A stretch of DNA of 64,000 bases from contig NZ_LR733275.1 of the NCBI RefSeq assembly GCF_902506415.1, positions 2,953,795 to 3,017,794 of the forward strand. Direction: 5' to 3'. This DNA comes from Massilia sp. 9I (GTDB lineage: Bacteria; Pseudomonadota; Gammaproteobacteria; Burkholderiales; Burkholderiaceae_D). Every line of letters starts with the position of its first letter. Position 1 is the first letter of the stretch. Positions 37,278 through 45,044 of the stretch are shown here, in pieces. Under the pieces are notes generated by a model, which saw only the letters and a list, made by a program, of their open reading frames with translations, had not been told where the DNA came from and did no database searches. A program made the translations under genes and the position numbers.

Positions 37278-38915
37278 TCAACCGATCTTGCGTGCGGTGT
37301 TGATGACGTTGATGCCATTGAAGCGCGCGGTGCTCGAACCATGCGAGACTGCGCTGACCTGGCTCGGCTGGCCTTTGCCGTCGAAGAACGAGCCGCCCAT
37401 GCGCCAGTCGCGCTCGTCGCAGATGGCCGAGCAGGCGTTCCAGAATTCCTGGGTGTTGGCCTGGTAGGCCACGTCTTCCAGCGGGCCGGCGATCTTGCCG
37501 TTCTTGATCTCGTAGAACAGCGTGCCGCCGAACTGGAAGTTGTAGCGCTGCTGGTCGATCGAGTAGGAGCCGCGGCCCAGGATGTAGATGCCCTTCTTGA
37601 CGTCCTTGACCATCTCGTCCGGGGTCAGGCGCTGTTTGCCGGCTTCCAGCGACACGTTCGGCATGCGCTGGAACTGGATGGTGCTCCAGCTGTCCGCATA
37701 CGAGCAGCCGTGCGACTCCTTCTCGCCGATGATGTGGGCCTGGTCGCGCGTGGCCTGGTAGTTGACCAGGATGCCGTTGCGGATGATGTCCCACTTCTTG
37801 GCGCGCACGCCTTCGTCGTCGTAGCCGATCAGGCCAAGCGAACCCGGGGTGGTGCGGTCGGCAACGAAGTTCACGCGCTCGGAGCCGTACTTGAATTTCT
37901 TGGTTTCCCACTTGTCGAGGCCCGCAAAGCTGGTGCCGGCGTAGTTGGCTTCGTAGCCGAGCACGCGGTCCAGCTCCGTTGGGTGGCCGACGTTCTCGTG
38001 GATGGTCAGGAACAGGTGTTCGGGGCTCAGGACCAGGTCGTACTTGCCCGGCTCGACCGATTTCGCGGTGAGCTTTTCGCGCGCCTGCTTGCCCGACAGC
38101 TTGGCATCCTCGACGATGTCGTAGGAGTTGGTGTACAGCGTGGTCACGCCGCCCGCCGCCTGCACCTTGTCGCTGGCCTTGGCGTCGAAGTACTCATAGC
38201 CCATGCTCACCGGCGAGCTGAGGCCCGCACGCGAACGGAACTTGCCGCTGGCCTTGTCGACGGCGGTCGCATTGATCGGGGCCCACAGGCGGTGGATGTC
38301 CTGGTCGATGTAGGAACCGTCGGTGGAAGCGAAGTACTTCTGCTGGTTGATCTGGAACAGCGACGCGGTCATGAAGGTGGCGCCGGCGTCCATGCCCGCC
38401 TTATTGGCGGCGATCAGCATGTCGGCCTTGTCCTTGACCGGGATGCTGCGCCAGTCCTTCTTCATCGGCGTGGCCCAGGCTACTTCGCCGACGCCCTTCA
38501 CCGGCGCCAGGCGCACCGGCTCGGTCTGCAGCTTGGCGTTGGCCTTGGCGATGGCCACCGCCTGGCGCGCCGCGTTGGCGATGCCGTCCGGGCTCATGTC
38601 GTTGGTCGAGGCGAAGCCGTAGGCGCCGCCCGCGATCACGCGCACGCCGACGCCGCTCGACTCGGTATTGCTGATGTTCTCGACGTTCAGGTCGCGCGTG
38701 ATGACGAACTGGTTCAGGTAGCGGCCGATGCGCACGTCGCAATACGACGCGCCGGCCTTGGTGGCGGCATTCAGCGCAATGTCGGCCAGCGCTTTCTTGG
38801 CGCTGCGCGGCATGGCGCTCATGAGCTCATCGGCGGCGATGGCGTTGCCGAAGACCGGGATGAGCATGGCGCCCGCGGTACCGGCGCCGATCTGGAGGAA
38901 TTTACGACGTTCCAT
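37278..38915 (-). CDS. Tat-signal TldD-type zinc metallopeptidase, second pair
   Basis: The product has 545 residues. The N terminus MERRKFLQIGAGTAGAMLIPVFGNAIA is a twin-arginine signal (RRKFL, modest hydrophobic core, A-x-A-type end), unlike cytosolic TldD. The catalytic motif HENVGH (H306-E307-H311, HExxxH) and downstream YEANYAGTSF match TldD. Further conserved blocks are GVGVRVIAGGAYGFAS near 90 and SHGCSYADSWSTIQFQRMPN near 405. It is expected to be a periplasmic peptidase subunit pairing with TldE. Its upstream gap (164 bp) carries a REP pair and the ribosome binding site is weak. Confidence 0.92.
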   Translation of the reverse strand: MERRKFLQIGAGTAGAMLIPVFGNAIAADELMSAMPRSAKKALADIALNAATKAGASYCDVRIGRYLNQFVITRDLNVENISNTESSGVGVRVIAGGAYGFASTNDMSPDGIANAARQAVAIAKANAKLQTEPVRLAPVKGVGEVAWATPMKKDWRSIPVKDKADMLIAANKAGMDAGATFMTASLFQINQQKYFASTDGSYIDQDIHRLWAPINATAVDKASGKFRSRAGLSSPVSMGYEYFDAKASDKVQAAGGVTTLYTNSYDIVEDAKLSGKQAREKLTAKSVEPGKYDLVLSPEHLFLTIHENVGHPTELDRVLGYEANYAGTSFAGLDKWETKKFKYGSERVNFVADRTTPGSLGLIGYDDEGVRAKKWDIIRNGILVNYQATRDQAHIIGEKESHGCSYADSWSTIQFQRMPNVSLEAGKQRLTPDEMVKDVKKGIYILGRGSYSIDQQRYNFQFGGTLFYEIKNGKIAGPLEDVAYQANTQEFWNACSAICDERDWRMGGSFFDGKGQPSQVSAVSHGSSTARFNGINVINTARKIG

Positions 38916-38957
38916 GTGTGTCTAATTTTCCGTTTGCGTTCACCCGCTGCCGCTGCG

Positions 38958-39045
38958 CGTCGTCCCGGCGAAGGCCGGGACCCAAGTTCTGCGTTAGCAC
39001 TACGGTGCGGAATTGGATTCCGGCCTGCGCCGGAATGACGGTCTT
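38958..39045. repeat. pair of REP-type palindromes inside the operon
   Basis: GTCGTCCCGGCGAAGGCC (38959 on) with GGGACCCAA and, in inverse, TTGGATTCCGGCCTGCGC with CGGAATGACGGTCTT form a head-to-head pair in the 164-bp gap between the first tldE and second tldD genes. Each unit is itself palindromic. The same family occurs at 44947-45027. Such elements often stabilise or attenuate transcripts, so they may split expression of the two TldD/E pairs. Confidence 0.7.
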
Positions 39046-39079
39046 GACGACGGTGGTGATGGTTGCTTTTGTGGTCCTG

Positions 39080-40414
39080 TTACACCGCGTCCGACAGCGA
39101 CGTGAAGTTGAAATCGCGAACCTTCATCGACGGGATCAGCATCGAGTAGTTCGCCTCGTCCCCACCGATCACCACCGGCTTGCCGATCTCCTCGATGTTG
39201 TTCAGCATCGTCACCGGGCTCTCGTTGAAGCGGAAGTTCTTGATCGGGTGCTTGACCTTGCCGTTCTCGATGTAGAAGGTGCCGTCGCGGGTCAGGCCGG
39301 TCAGCAGCACCGATTGCGGGTCCACCATGCGGATGTACCAGGTGCGGGTCACCAGCACGCCCTTCTTGGTGCTGGCGATCAGCTCTTCGGTCGTGCGGTC
39401 GGTGCCGGCCATGATGACGTTGCCGGCACGGCCGATCGCGCGCTGGCCCTTCTGCTTGGCCCAGTACTGCGAGTAGTTCAGCGCATTGATGCGGCCGTCC
39501 TTGACCAGTTGCAGGCGCTCGCGCGGCAGCATGTCGCCGTCCCAGGGCAGCACCGGCACGTCCTTGTCCCACGGGTCGGACCAGATATTCACCTGCTGGT
39601 CGAACAGCTTGTCGCCCAGGCGGTTCAGGCCGCCCTTCTTGGACAGGAAGCTGCGGCCCTCGTCGGCCATGCGGGCATTGAAGCCGCCCAGCATGAAGGT
39701 CAGCAGGTCGCTGGTGGCGGCCGGTTCCATCACGACGGTGTAGCGGCCCGGCTCGATCGCCTTGGCGTCCACCGAACGCAGCGCCTTCTCGATCGCCACG
39801 TCGGCCGCTTCACGCGCGTCGAACTTGGCGGCGTCGCGCGCCGAGCGCTTGACCCAGCCCGAGCCGCGGCCGTCTTCGGTGCGCACGGTGCAGGTGAAGT
39901 CGAGCGAGGTGGCGACCTGGTGGCCGAACAGGCCGTTCGAATTGGCCACGCTCTGGAACGAAGCGCGGTCGGTGAAGAAGCCGGCGGCGACCAGGCCCTT
40001 CTTCCGGCAGGCTTCCATCGCATACGCGGCGGCCTGGGCGCGGAATTCCGGGTCGATGTCGGCGGTGCGCTGGAAGAAAGTCTCCGAAGGCTTGAACGCG
40101 GACTTGCCGATCGCCGGCATGAACTCGGGGTTCTCCGGCGCGAGGCGCGCCAGGTCCTCGGCGCGGCGCACGGCGCGCTCCAGCGACTTGTCGTCGAATT
40201 CGTTGATGGTGGCGGTGCCCTGGCGCTTGCCGAAGGCGACCTGCACCTGGATGCGGGTGTCGTCCGACAGGCCAGCAGTCGACACGGCATTGCGCGCGAA
40301 GCGGATGTTGCCGATGCGGTTGCCGCTGATGTCGACGATGCACTCGTCGGCCTTCGAGAGCGACAGCACGCGCTCGGTGATGCGCTTGGTCTGGTCTTGG
40401 GTCAGGATGCTCAT
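39080..40414 (-). CDS. TldE/PmbA-type protein, first pair
   Basis: The product has 444 residues from MSILTQDQTKRITERVLSLSK; a ribosome binding site (AAAGGACC) lies 7 bp upstream. It closely parallels the TldE at 35926 block by block (TINEFDDKSLERAVRRAEDLARLAPENPEFMP; end SMKVRDFNFTSLSDAV). It has no HExxxH and no export signal. The 14-bp spacing to its tldD is identical in both pairs, which points to duplication of a two-gene unit. The partner is the Tat-signal TldD at 40429. Confidence 0.92.
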   Translation of the reverse strand: MSILTQDQTKRITERVLSLSKADECIVDISGNRIGNIRFARNAVSTAGLSDDTRIQVQVAFGKRQGTATINEFDDKSLERAVRRAEDLARLAPENPEFMPAIGKSAFKPSETFFQRTADIDPEFRAQAAAYAMEACRKKGLVAAGFFTDRASFQSVANSNGLFGHQVATSLDFTCTVRTEDGRGSGWVKRSARDAAKFDAREAADVAIEKALRSVDAKAIEPGRYTVVMEPAATSDLLTFMLGGFNARMADEGRSFLSKKGGLNRLGDKLFDQQVNIWSDPWDKDVPVLPWDGDMLPRERLQLVKDGRINALNYSQYWAKQKGQRAIGRAGNVIMAGTDRTTEELIASTKKGVLVTRTWYIRMVDPQSVLLTGLTRDGTFYIENGKVKHPIKNFRFNESPVTMLNNIEEIGKPVVIGGDEANYSMLIPSMKVRDFNFTSLSDAV

Positions 40415-40428
40415 GAGGGTCCTTTGCC

Positions 40429-42063
40429 TTAGCCGATCTTGCGGGCGGTGTTGATCACGTTGATGCCGTTGAAGCGCGTGGTCGACGAACCGTGCGAGAC
40501 GATACTGATCTGCGGCGGCTGGCCCTTGCCGTCGAAGAAGGAGCCACCCATGCGCCAGTCGCGCTCGTCGCAGATGGCACTGCAGGCGTTCCAGAATTCC
40601 TGGGTGTTGGCCTGGTAGGCCACGTCTTCCAGCATCGGGCCGATCTTGCCGTCCTTGATCTCGTAGAACAGCTGGCCGCCGAACTGGAAGTTGTAGCGCT
40701 GCTGGTCGATCGAGAACGAGCCGTCGCCGACGATGTAGATACCCTTCTTGATGTCCTTGACCATCTCGTCCGGGGTCAGCTTCTTCTTGCCGGCGGCGAG
40801 CGAGACGTTCGGCATGCGCTGGAACTGCACCGAGTTCCAGGAGTCGGCGTACGAGCAGCCGTGCGATTCCTTTTCGCCGATGATGTGGGCCTGGTCGCGC
40901 GTGGCCTGGTAGTTGACCAGGATGCCGTCCTTGATGATGTCCCACTTCTTGGTCTTGACGCCTTCGTCGTCGTAGCCCACGCAGCCGAGCGAGCCCGGGG
41001 TGGTCTTGTCGGCGAACAGGTTGACGATCGGGTTACCGTACTTGAACTTCTTCGACTCCCATTTATCCAGGGTGGCGAAGCTGGTGCCGGCGTAGTTGGC
41101 TTCGTAGCCGAGCACGCGGTCCAGTTCCGTCGGGTGGCCGACGTTTTCGTGGATGGTCAGCCACAGGTGTTCCGGCGACAGCATCAGGTCGTACTTGCCC
41201 GGGGTGACCGACTTGGCGGTCAGCTTGGCCTTGGCGTCGCGGCCCGCTGCGCGCGCATCCTCGATGATGTCGTAGGAGCCGGTGTACAGGGTGGCGACGC
41301 CGCCCGCGGCCTTGATCTTGTCTTCCTTGCGCGCGTCCAGGTATTCGTAACCCTTGCCGACTGGTGCGCCCAGGCCCGAGCGCGAGCGGAACTTGCCGGT
41401 GGCCTTATCGACCGCGGTGGCCTGGAACGGCGCCCACATGCGGTGTACGTCCTGCTCGATGTAGGAGCCGTCGGTGGAAGCGAAGTACTTCTGCTGGTTC
41501 ACCTGGAACAGCATCGAATTCATGAAGGTCGCGCCGCCTTCCATGCCGGCCTTGTTGGCCGCGATCAGCAGGTCCGCCTTCTCCTTGATCGGCACCGTGC
41601 GCCAGTCCTTCTTGATCGGCGTGTTCCACGACACTTCACCGACGCCCTTGACTGGTGCAAGGCGCACCGGTTCGGACTGCAGCTTGGCGTTGGCCTTGGC
41701 GATGGCGACCGCCTGGCGCGCCGCGTTGGCGATGCCGTCGCTGCTCATGTCCGAGGTGGCGGCGAAGCCGTAGGCGCCGTTGGCGATCACGCGCACGCCG
41801 ATACCGGCGGACTCGGTGTTGGCCACGTTCTCGACGTTCAGGTCACGGGTGGTGATGAACTGGTTCAGGTAGCGTCCGATGCGCACGTCGGCATAGCTGG
41901 CGCCGGCCTTGGTGGCGGCGTTCAGCGCGACGTCGGCCAGCGCCTTCTTGGCGGCCGTGGGCATGGAGCTGAGCAGTTCTTCAGCGGCGATCGCACGGGT
42001 GAATGGCACCATCGTGGAGGCGAGCGCCAGGCTGCTGAAATTGAGAAAGGTACGGCGTTCCAT
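40429..42063 (-). CDS. Tat-signal TldD-type zinc metallopeptidase, first pair; first gene of the operon
   Basis: The ATG at 42063 with AGGAGA upstream gives 544 residues; upstream in-frame codons would bury the signal. The start MERRTFLNFSSLALASTMVPFTRAIA is a twin-arginine signal (RRTFLNF). The zinc motif HENVGH is H305-E306-H310. Its order of conserved blocks is the same as in the second TldD. As the first gene behind the sigma-54 promoter (142-nt leader) it is the best expressed candidate of the pairs. It probably acts as a periplasmic TldD/E-type peptidase on unfolded peptides; the target is unknown. Confidence 0.93.
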   Translation of the reverse strand: MERRTFLNFSSLALASTMVPFTRAIAAEELLSSMPTAAKKALADVALNAATKAGASYADVRIGRYLNQFITTRDLNVENVANTESAGIGVRVIANGAYGFAATSDMSSDGIANAARQAVAIAKANAKLQSEPVRLAPVKGVGEVSWNTPIKKDWRTVPIKEKADLLIAANKAGMEGGATFMNSMLFQVNQQKYFASTDGSYIEQDVHRMWAPFQATAVDKATGKFRSRSGLGAPVGKGYEYLDARKEDKIKAAGGVATLYTGSYDIIEDARAAGRDAKAKLTAKSVTPGKYDLMLSPEHLWLTIHENVGHPTELDRVLGYEANYAGTSFATLDKWESKKFKYGNPIVNLFADKTTPGSLGCVGYDDEGVKTKKWDIIKDGILVNYQATRDQAHIIGEKESHGCSYADSWNSVQFQRMPNVSLAAGKKKLTPDEMVKDIKKGIYIVGDGSFSIDQQRYNFQFGGQLFYEIKDGKIGPMLEDVAYQANTQEFWNACSAICDERDWRMGGSFFDGKGQPPQISIVSHGSSTTRFNGINVINTARKIG

Positions 42064-42215
42064 CGTGTCTCCTGAAATCAACCTGTTTCTGGGGCAGCGG
42101 TCCCGCCAACAACACGGCCCGCTCTTGTATTTACGGCGCAATGAAGGGTCTTCGCCGGGCGTGATGCGGCCTCGGCAAACTTGTCAACCTTAGCAGCAAC
42201 TTGACGTTTTGAATA

Positions 42216-42231
42216 GGCAATTGTTGTGCCA
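42216..42231 (-). promoter_or_regulatory. sigma-54 (RpoN) promoter of the TldD/TldE-MoxR operon
   Basis: Read on the minus strand the sequence is TGGCACAACAATTGCC: -24 TGGCAC and -12 TTGC, with GG and GC separated by exactly 10 bp. This is almost perfect consensus. The predicted start is near 42205, giving a 142-nt leader to the TldD ATG at 42063. Confidence 0.8.
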
Positions 42232-42273
42232 TGTCAAAGCATTTTCCAAGTGTCTGTTTTCGTGGACGTCCGC

Positions 42274-42379
42274 TGTCCGCGCAAAGTGTCCGGGCGCCTG
42301 TCCGGGCGTCCGGCGCGGACACCCGGACAGGCGTGTTTACGAAGCGGATATGCATATGCGAGGAATGCTTGACTGTCCG
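42274..42379. promoter_or_regulatory. TGTCCG/CGGACA activator-binding array upstream of the TldD operon
   Basis: TGTCCG occurs at 42274, 42287, 42299 and 42374, and CGGACA at 42316 and 42324. CCTGTCCGGG (42297-42306) and CCCGGACAGG (42322-42331) form a perfect inverted repeat. Relative to the minus-strand sigma-54 start, the sites lie at about -70 to -175. The motif is the same as in the array before the ABC operon at 9127-9182. Confidence 0.7.
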
Positions 42380-42397
42380 CTAAGGCTGACCGATCAT
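42369..42397 (+). promoter_or_regulatory. possible sigma-70 promoter of the methyltransferase gene
   Basis: TTGACT (42369-42374), a 17-bp spacer and GATCAT (42392-42397) lie about 60 bp before the ATG. A TGTCCG half-site overlaps the -35 box, so the activator that binds the array could influence this promoter too. Confidence 0.4.
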
Positions 42398-42455
42398 CAG
42401 CGCGGCGGCGGCGTTCCGCACGGCCGCGTATAACCACCATGGAGACTTCGAACCA

Positions 42456-43250
42456 ATGAAACGACTGATCCTGGCCGCCGGCATCGCCGCGAGCCTGTTC
42501 GGCGGCGTCGCGCAGGCGGACGACGCCCTGAAAGCCGCCATCGCGGGCGAACACCGCAGCGCCGCCAACAAGGCGCGCGACGCGGCGCGCCACCCTTACG
42601 AAACCCTGACTTTCTTCGGCATCAAGCCGAACATGACGGTGGTGGAACTGGTGCCGGGCGGCGGCTGGTACACCGAGATCCTGGCGCCCTACCTGCGCCC
42701 GAACGGCAAATACATCGCCGCAGGCCAGGCCTTCGTGCCGGAGAAGCGCGGCGGCATGGCGCTCAAGGCCAAGTTCGACGCGGCGCCAGCCCTGTACGAC
42801 AAGGCCGTCCCGGCCGTGTTCGAACCGCCGGCCACCTACCAGATCGCGGCGCCGAACAGCGTCGACATGGTGCTCACCTTCCGCAACCTGCACAACTGGG
42901 TCGGCAATGGCGAGGATTCGCTGAAGAACACCTTCAAGGAAATCCACAAGGTCCTGAAACCAGGCGGCGTGCTGGGCATCGTCGACCACCGCCTGCCGGC
43001 CGCGATGACGCAGGACGCCAAGGCCTCGAGCGGCTACGTGCATGAAGCCTGGGTGATCAAGCTGGTGGAAGGCCAGGGCTTCAAGCTGGCCGGCAAATCG
43101 GAAGTCAACGCCAACCCGAAGGACAAGGCCGACTACGAGAAGGGCGTGTGGACCCTGCCGCCGGTCCTGGCCAACAAGGACAAGGACCGCGAGAAGTACC
43201 TGGCGATCGGCGAGAGCGACCGCATGACGCTCAAGTTCGTGAAACAGTAA
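42456..43250 (+). CDS. exported class I SAM-dependent methyltransferase-like protein
   Basis: The product has 264 residues and begins with a Sec signal peptide (RLILAAGIAASLFGGVAQA). A methyltransferase fold follows: TVVELVPGGGWYTEILAPYL (motif I, with VPGGG where cytosolic enzymes have GxGxG), VDMVLTFRNLHNWV and IHKVLKPGGVLGIVDHR. An exported enzyme of this type is odd because SAM is not known to be available in the periplasm. Similar secreted homologues exist in many proteobacteria without a known role. It is divergent from the TldD operon across shared regulatory DNA. Confidence 0.82.
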   Translation: MKRLILAAGIAASLFGGVAQADDALKAAIAGEHRSAANKARDAARHPYETLTFFGIKPNMTVVELVPGGGWYTEILAPYLRPNGKYIAAGQAFVPEKRGGMALKAKFDAAPALYDKAVPAVFEPPATYQIAAPNSVDMVLTFRNLHNWVGNGEDSLKNTFKEIHKVLKPGGVLGIVDHRLPAAMTQDAKASSGYVHEAWVIKLVEGQGFKLAGKSEVNANPKDKADYEKGVWTLPPVLANKDKDREKYLAIGESDRMTLKFVKQ

Positions 43251-43353
43251 GCACAGCGGGGAGTCGCCTCCCCCAGTGAAATTTTGTGTATTTCCTTCGG
43301 CGGCGAGCGTGTATATTCTTGCCACTCGTACCGTTGAGCCACCGAAGGAAACC

Positions 43354-44925
43354 ATGAAAACCGCACGCCTCGCCGCCGCCGTGGCATTCGCCCTGGCCGG
43401 CATCGTCCACGCACAGGACACCACGCCTCCCCCGGCACCGACGCCCGCGACCCCGCCGTCGCCCGCCGTCTCGACCCCATCCGCCACCACCGCACCCGCC
43501 CTGCCGGCGATCGAGAACTCGGTGGTCAAGATCTTCGCCACCGTGCGCCGCCCGGACCCTTATAAACCCTGGAGCAAGCAGTCGCCGGCCGACGTCACCG
43601 GCTCGGGCGTCATCATCGAGGGCAAGCGCATCCTGACCAACGCCCACGTGGTCGGCTACGCCAGCCAGGTCGAGGTGCAGGCCAGCCAGTCGGGCGACAA
43701 GGTGTCGGCCAAGGTGATCGCGCTGGCGCGCGGGCTGGACCTGGCCGTGCTGGAACTGGACGACCCGTCCTTCTTCGACAAGCGCCCGCCGGTGCAACGC
43801 GCGGCCGTGCTGCCGGACGTGCGCGAAGCGGTGTTCGCCTACGGCTACCCGCTCGGCGGCAACTCGCTGTCGACCACCCGCGGCATCGTCTCGCGCGTGG
43901 AATTCGTCGGCTACGGCTCGTTCAGCTCGGGCCTGCGCATCCAGATCGACGCGCCGATCAACCCGGGCAACAGCGGCGGCCCGGTGATCGCGGGCGACAA
44001 GATGATCGGCCTGGCCTTCTCGATGGCAGCGGGCGCCCAGAACATCGGCTACGTGATCCCGAACGAAGAGATCGAGCTGTTCCTGAAAGACGTGGCGGAC
44101 GGCCGCTATGACGGCAAGCCGCTGCTGCACGACAGCGTGCAAACGCTCGAGAACCCGGCCCTGCGCCAGTATCTGAAGCTCGACAAGTCGGTGGAAGGCG
44201 CGCTGGTGCACCGTCCATTCAAAACCGATGCCAGCTGGCCGCTGAAGGAAGGCGACATCATCACCCACATCGCCGATTCCGCGATCGACAACCAGGGCAT
44301 GGTGAAGCTGGGCGCGAACCTGCGCGTGCGCTTCCAGTACCGCATCCAGCAGGTGGCGAAGAACGGCAAGGTGCCGATGACCATCGTCCGCGGCGGCAAG
44401 TCGATGAAGGTCGAGGTCCCGACCAGCGGCCCGCGTCCGCTCCTGGTGCCGGACCTGAACGGCGGCTACCCGTCCTACTTCGTGTACGGCCCGGTGGCGT
44501 TCACCCGCGCCACCAGCGAATTCACGGCCTTCCTGGCGGTGAACGCGGCGGCGGCGAATGCCTACGCCTTCAACGACAGCCCCCTGATGACGCAGCGCGG
44601 CGACTCGCCCGATGTGACGCGCGAAGAGCTGGTGGTAATCAGCGGCCCGTTCTTCCCGCACAAGCTGGTGACCGGCTATAGCAACCGCTTCGGCTCAGTG
44701 GTGGAATCGGTGAACGGCACCAAGATCCGCAGCCTGGCCCACCTGGTGGCGGTGCTGCGTGATTTGAAGGATGAATTTGTCGTGTTCAGGTTCGACCAGC
44801 GCTACGGCGAGAACCTGGTCCTGCCGCGCAAGGCGACGCTGGAAGCGACCGAAGGGATCCTGTCGGATAACGGGATTCGGACGCAGGGGTCGGAGGATAT
44901 GATGAAGGTGTGGACGGGGAAGTGA
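43354..44925 (+). CDS. exported trypsin-like (S1C/DegP-type) serine protease
   Basis: The ATG at 43354, with GAAGGAAACC upstream, opens a signal peptide (LAAAVAFALAGIVHAQ) and gives 523 residues; a Pro/Thr-rich linker follows. The catalytic triad is His in ILTNAHVVG, Asp in ARGLDLAVLELDD and Ser in NPGNSGGPVIAG. PDZ-like segments follow (EGALVHRPFKTDASWPLKEGDIITHI, and a second C-terminal one with VVESVNGTKIRSLAHLV). The layout resembles the plant Deg/HtrA-like proteases with two degenerate PDZ domains. It should act in periplasmic protein quality control. Confidence 0.9.
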   Translation: MKTARLAAAVAFALAGIVHAQDTTPPPAPTPATPPSPAVSTPSATTAPALPAIENSVVKIFATVRRPDPYKPWSKQSPADVTGSGVIIEGKRILTNAHVVGYASQVEVQASQSGDKVSAKVIALARGLDLAVLELDDPSFFDKRPPVQRAAVLPDVREAVFAYGYPLGGNSLSTTRGIVSRVEFVGYGSFSSGLRIQIDAPINPGNSGGPVIAGDKMIGLAFSMAAGAQNIGYVIPNEEIELFLKDVADGRYDGKPLLHDSVQTLENPALRQYLKLDKSVEGALVHRPFKTDASWPLKEGDIITHIADSAIDNQGMVKLGANLRVRFQYRIQQVAKNGKVPMTIVRGGKSMKVEVPTSGPRPLLVPDLNGGYPSYFVYGPVAFTRATSEFTAFLAVNAAAANAYAFNDSPLMTQRGDSPDVTREELVVISGPFFPHKLVTGYSNRFGSVVESVNGTKIRSLAHLVAVLRDLKDEFVVFRFDQRYGENLVLPRKATLEATEGILSDNGIRTQGSEDMMKVWTGK

Positions 44926-44946
44926 GCTAACACCCTTCGTGCAAAA

Positions 44947-45027
44947 TTGGGTCCCCGCCTGCGCGAGGACGACGGTCTTTCTTGTGTTGGCCTAAAGACC
45001 GTCGTCCCGGCGCAGGCCGGGACCCAA
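44947..45027. repeat. REP-type element forming a 34-bp hairpin between convergent genes
   Basis: Arms 44947-44980 and 44994-45027 are inverse copies of one another with about three mismatches and a 13-nt loop. Each arm contains the palindromic core (CCCGGCCTGCGCCGGG-like) seen at 38958-39045. It sits 21 bp after the protease gene and 17 bp before the end of the convergent hydrolase gene, where it could act as a bidirectional terminator. Confidence 0.75.
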
Positions 45028-45044
45028 GTTCATAACGCTGCCGA

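Larger units (their letters stand above)
42064..42455. other. 392-bp divergent regulatory region between the TldD operon and the methyltransferase gene
   Basis: From left to right it holds the 142-nt leader of the TldD operon, a minus-strand sigma-54 promoter (42216-42231), six TGTCCG/CGGACA half-sites (42274-42379) and a plus-strand sigma-70-like promoter (42369-42397). No small gene or RNA gene is apparent. Confidence 0.75.

Noticed and set aside
34324..37467. 1047-codon frame on the plus strand
   Set aside because: It lies opposite the MoxR, DUF4159 and TldE genes, all with clear motifs; the translation is rich in H, R and Q, typical of a shadow frame.
42274..42379. TGTCCG repeats as a CRISPR array or tandem repeat
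   Set aside because: The repeated units are 6-10 bp, in both orientations and irregularly spaced, as expected for protein-binding sites.
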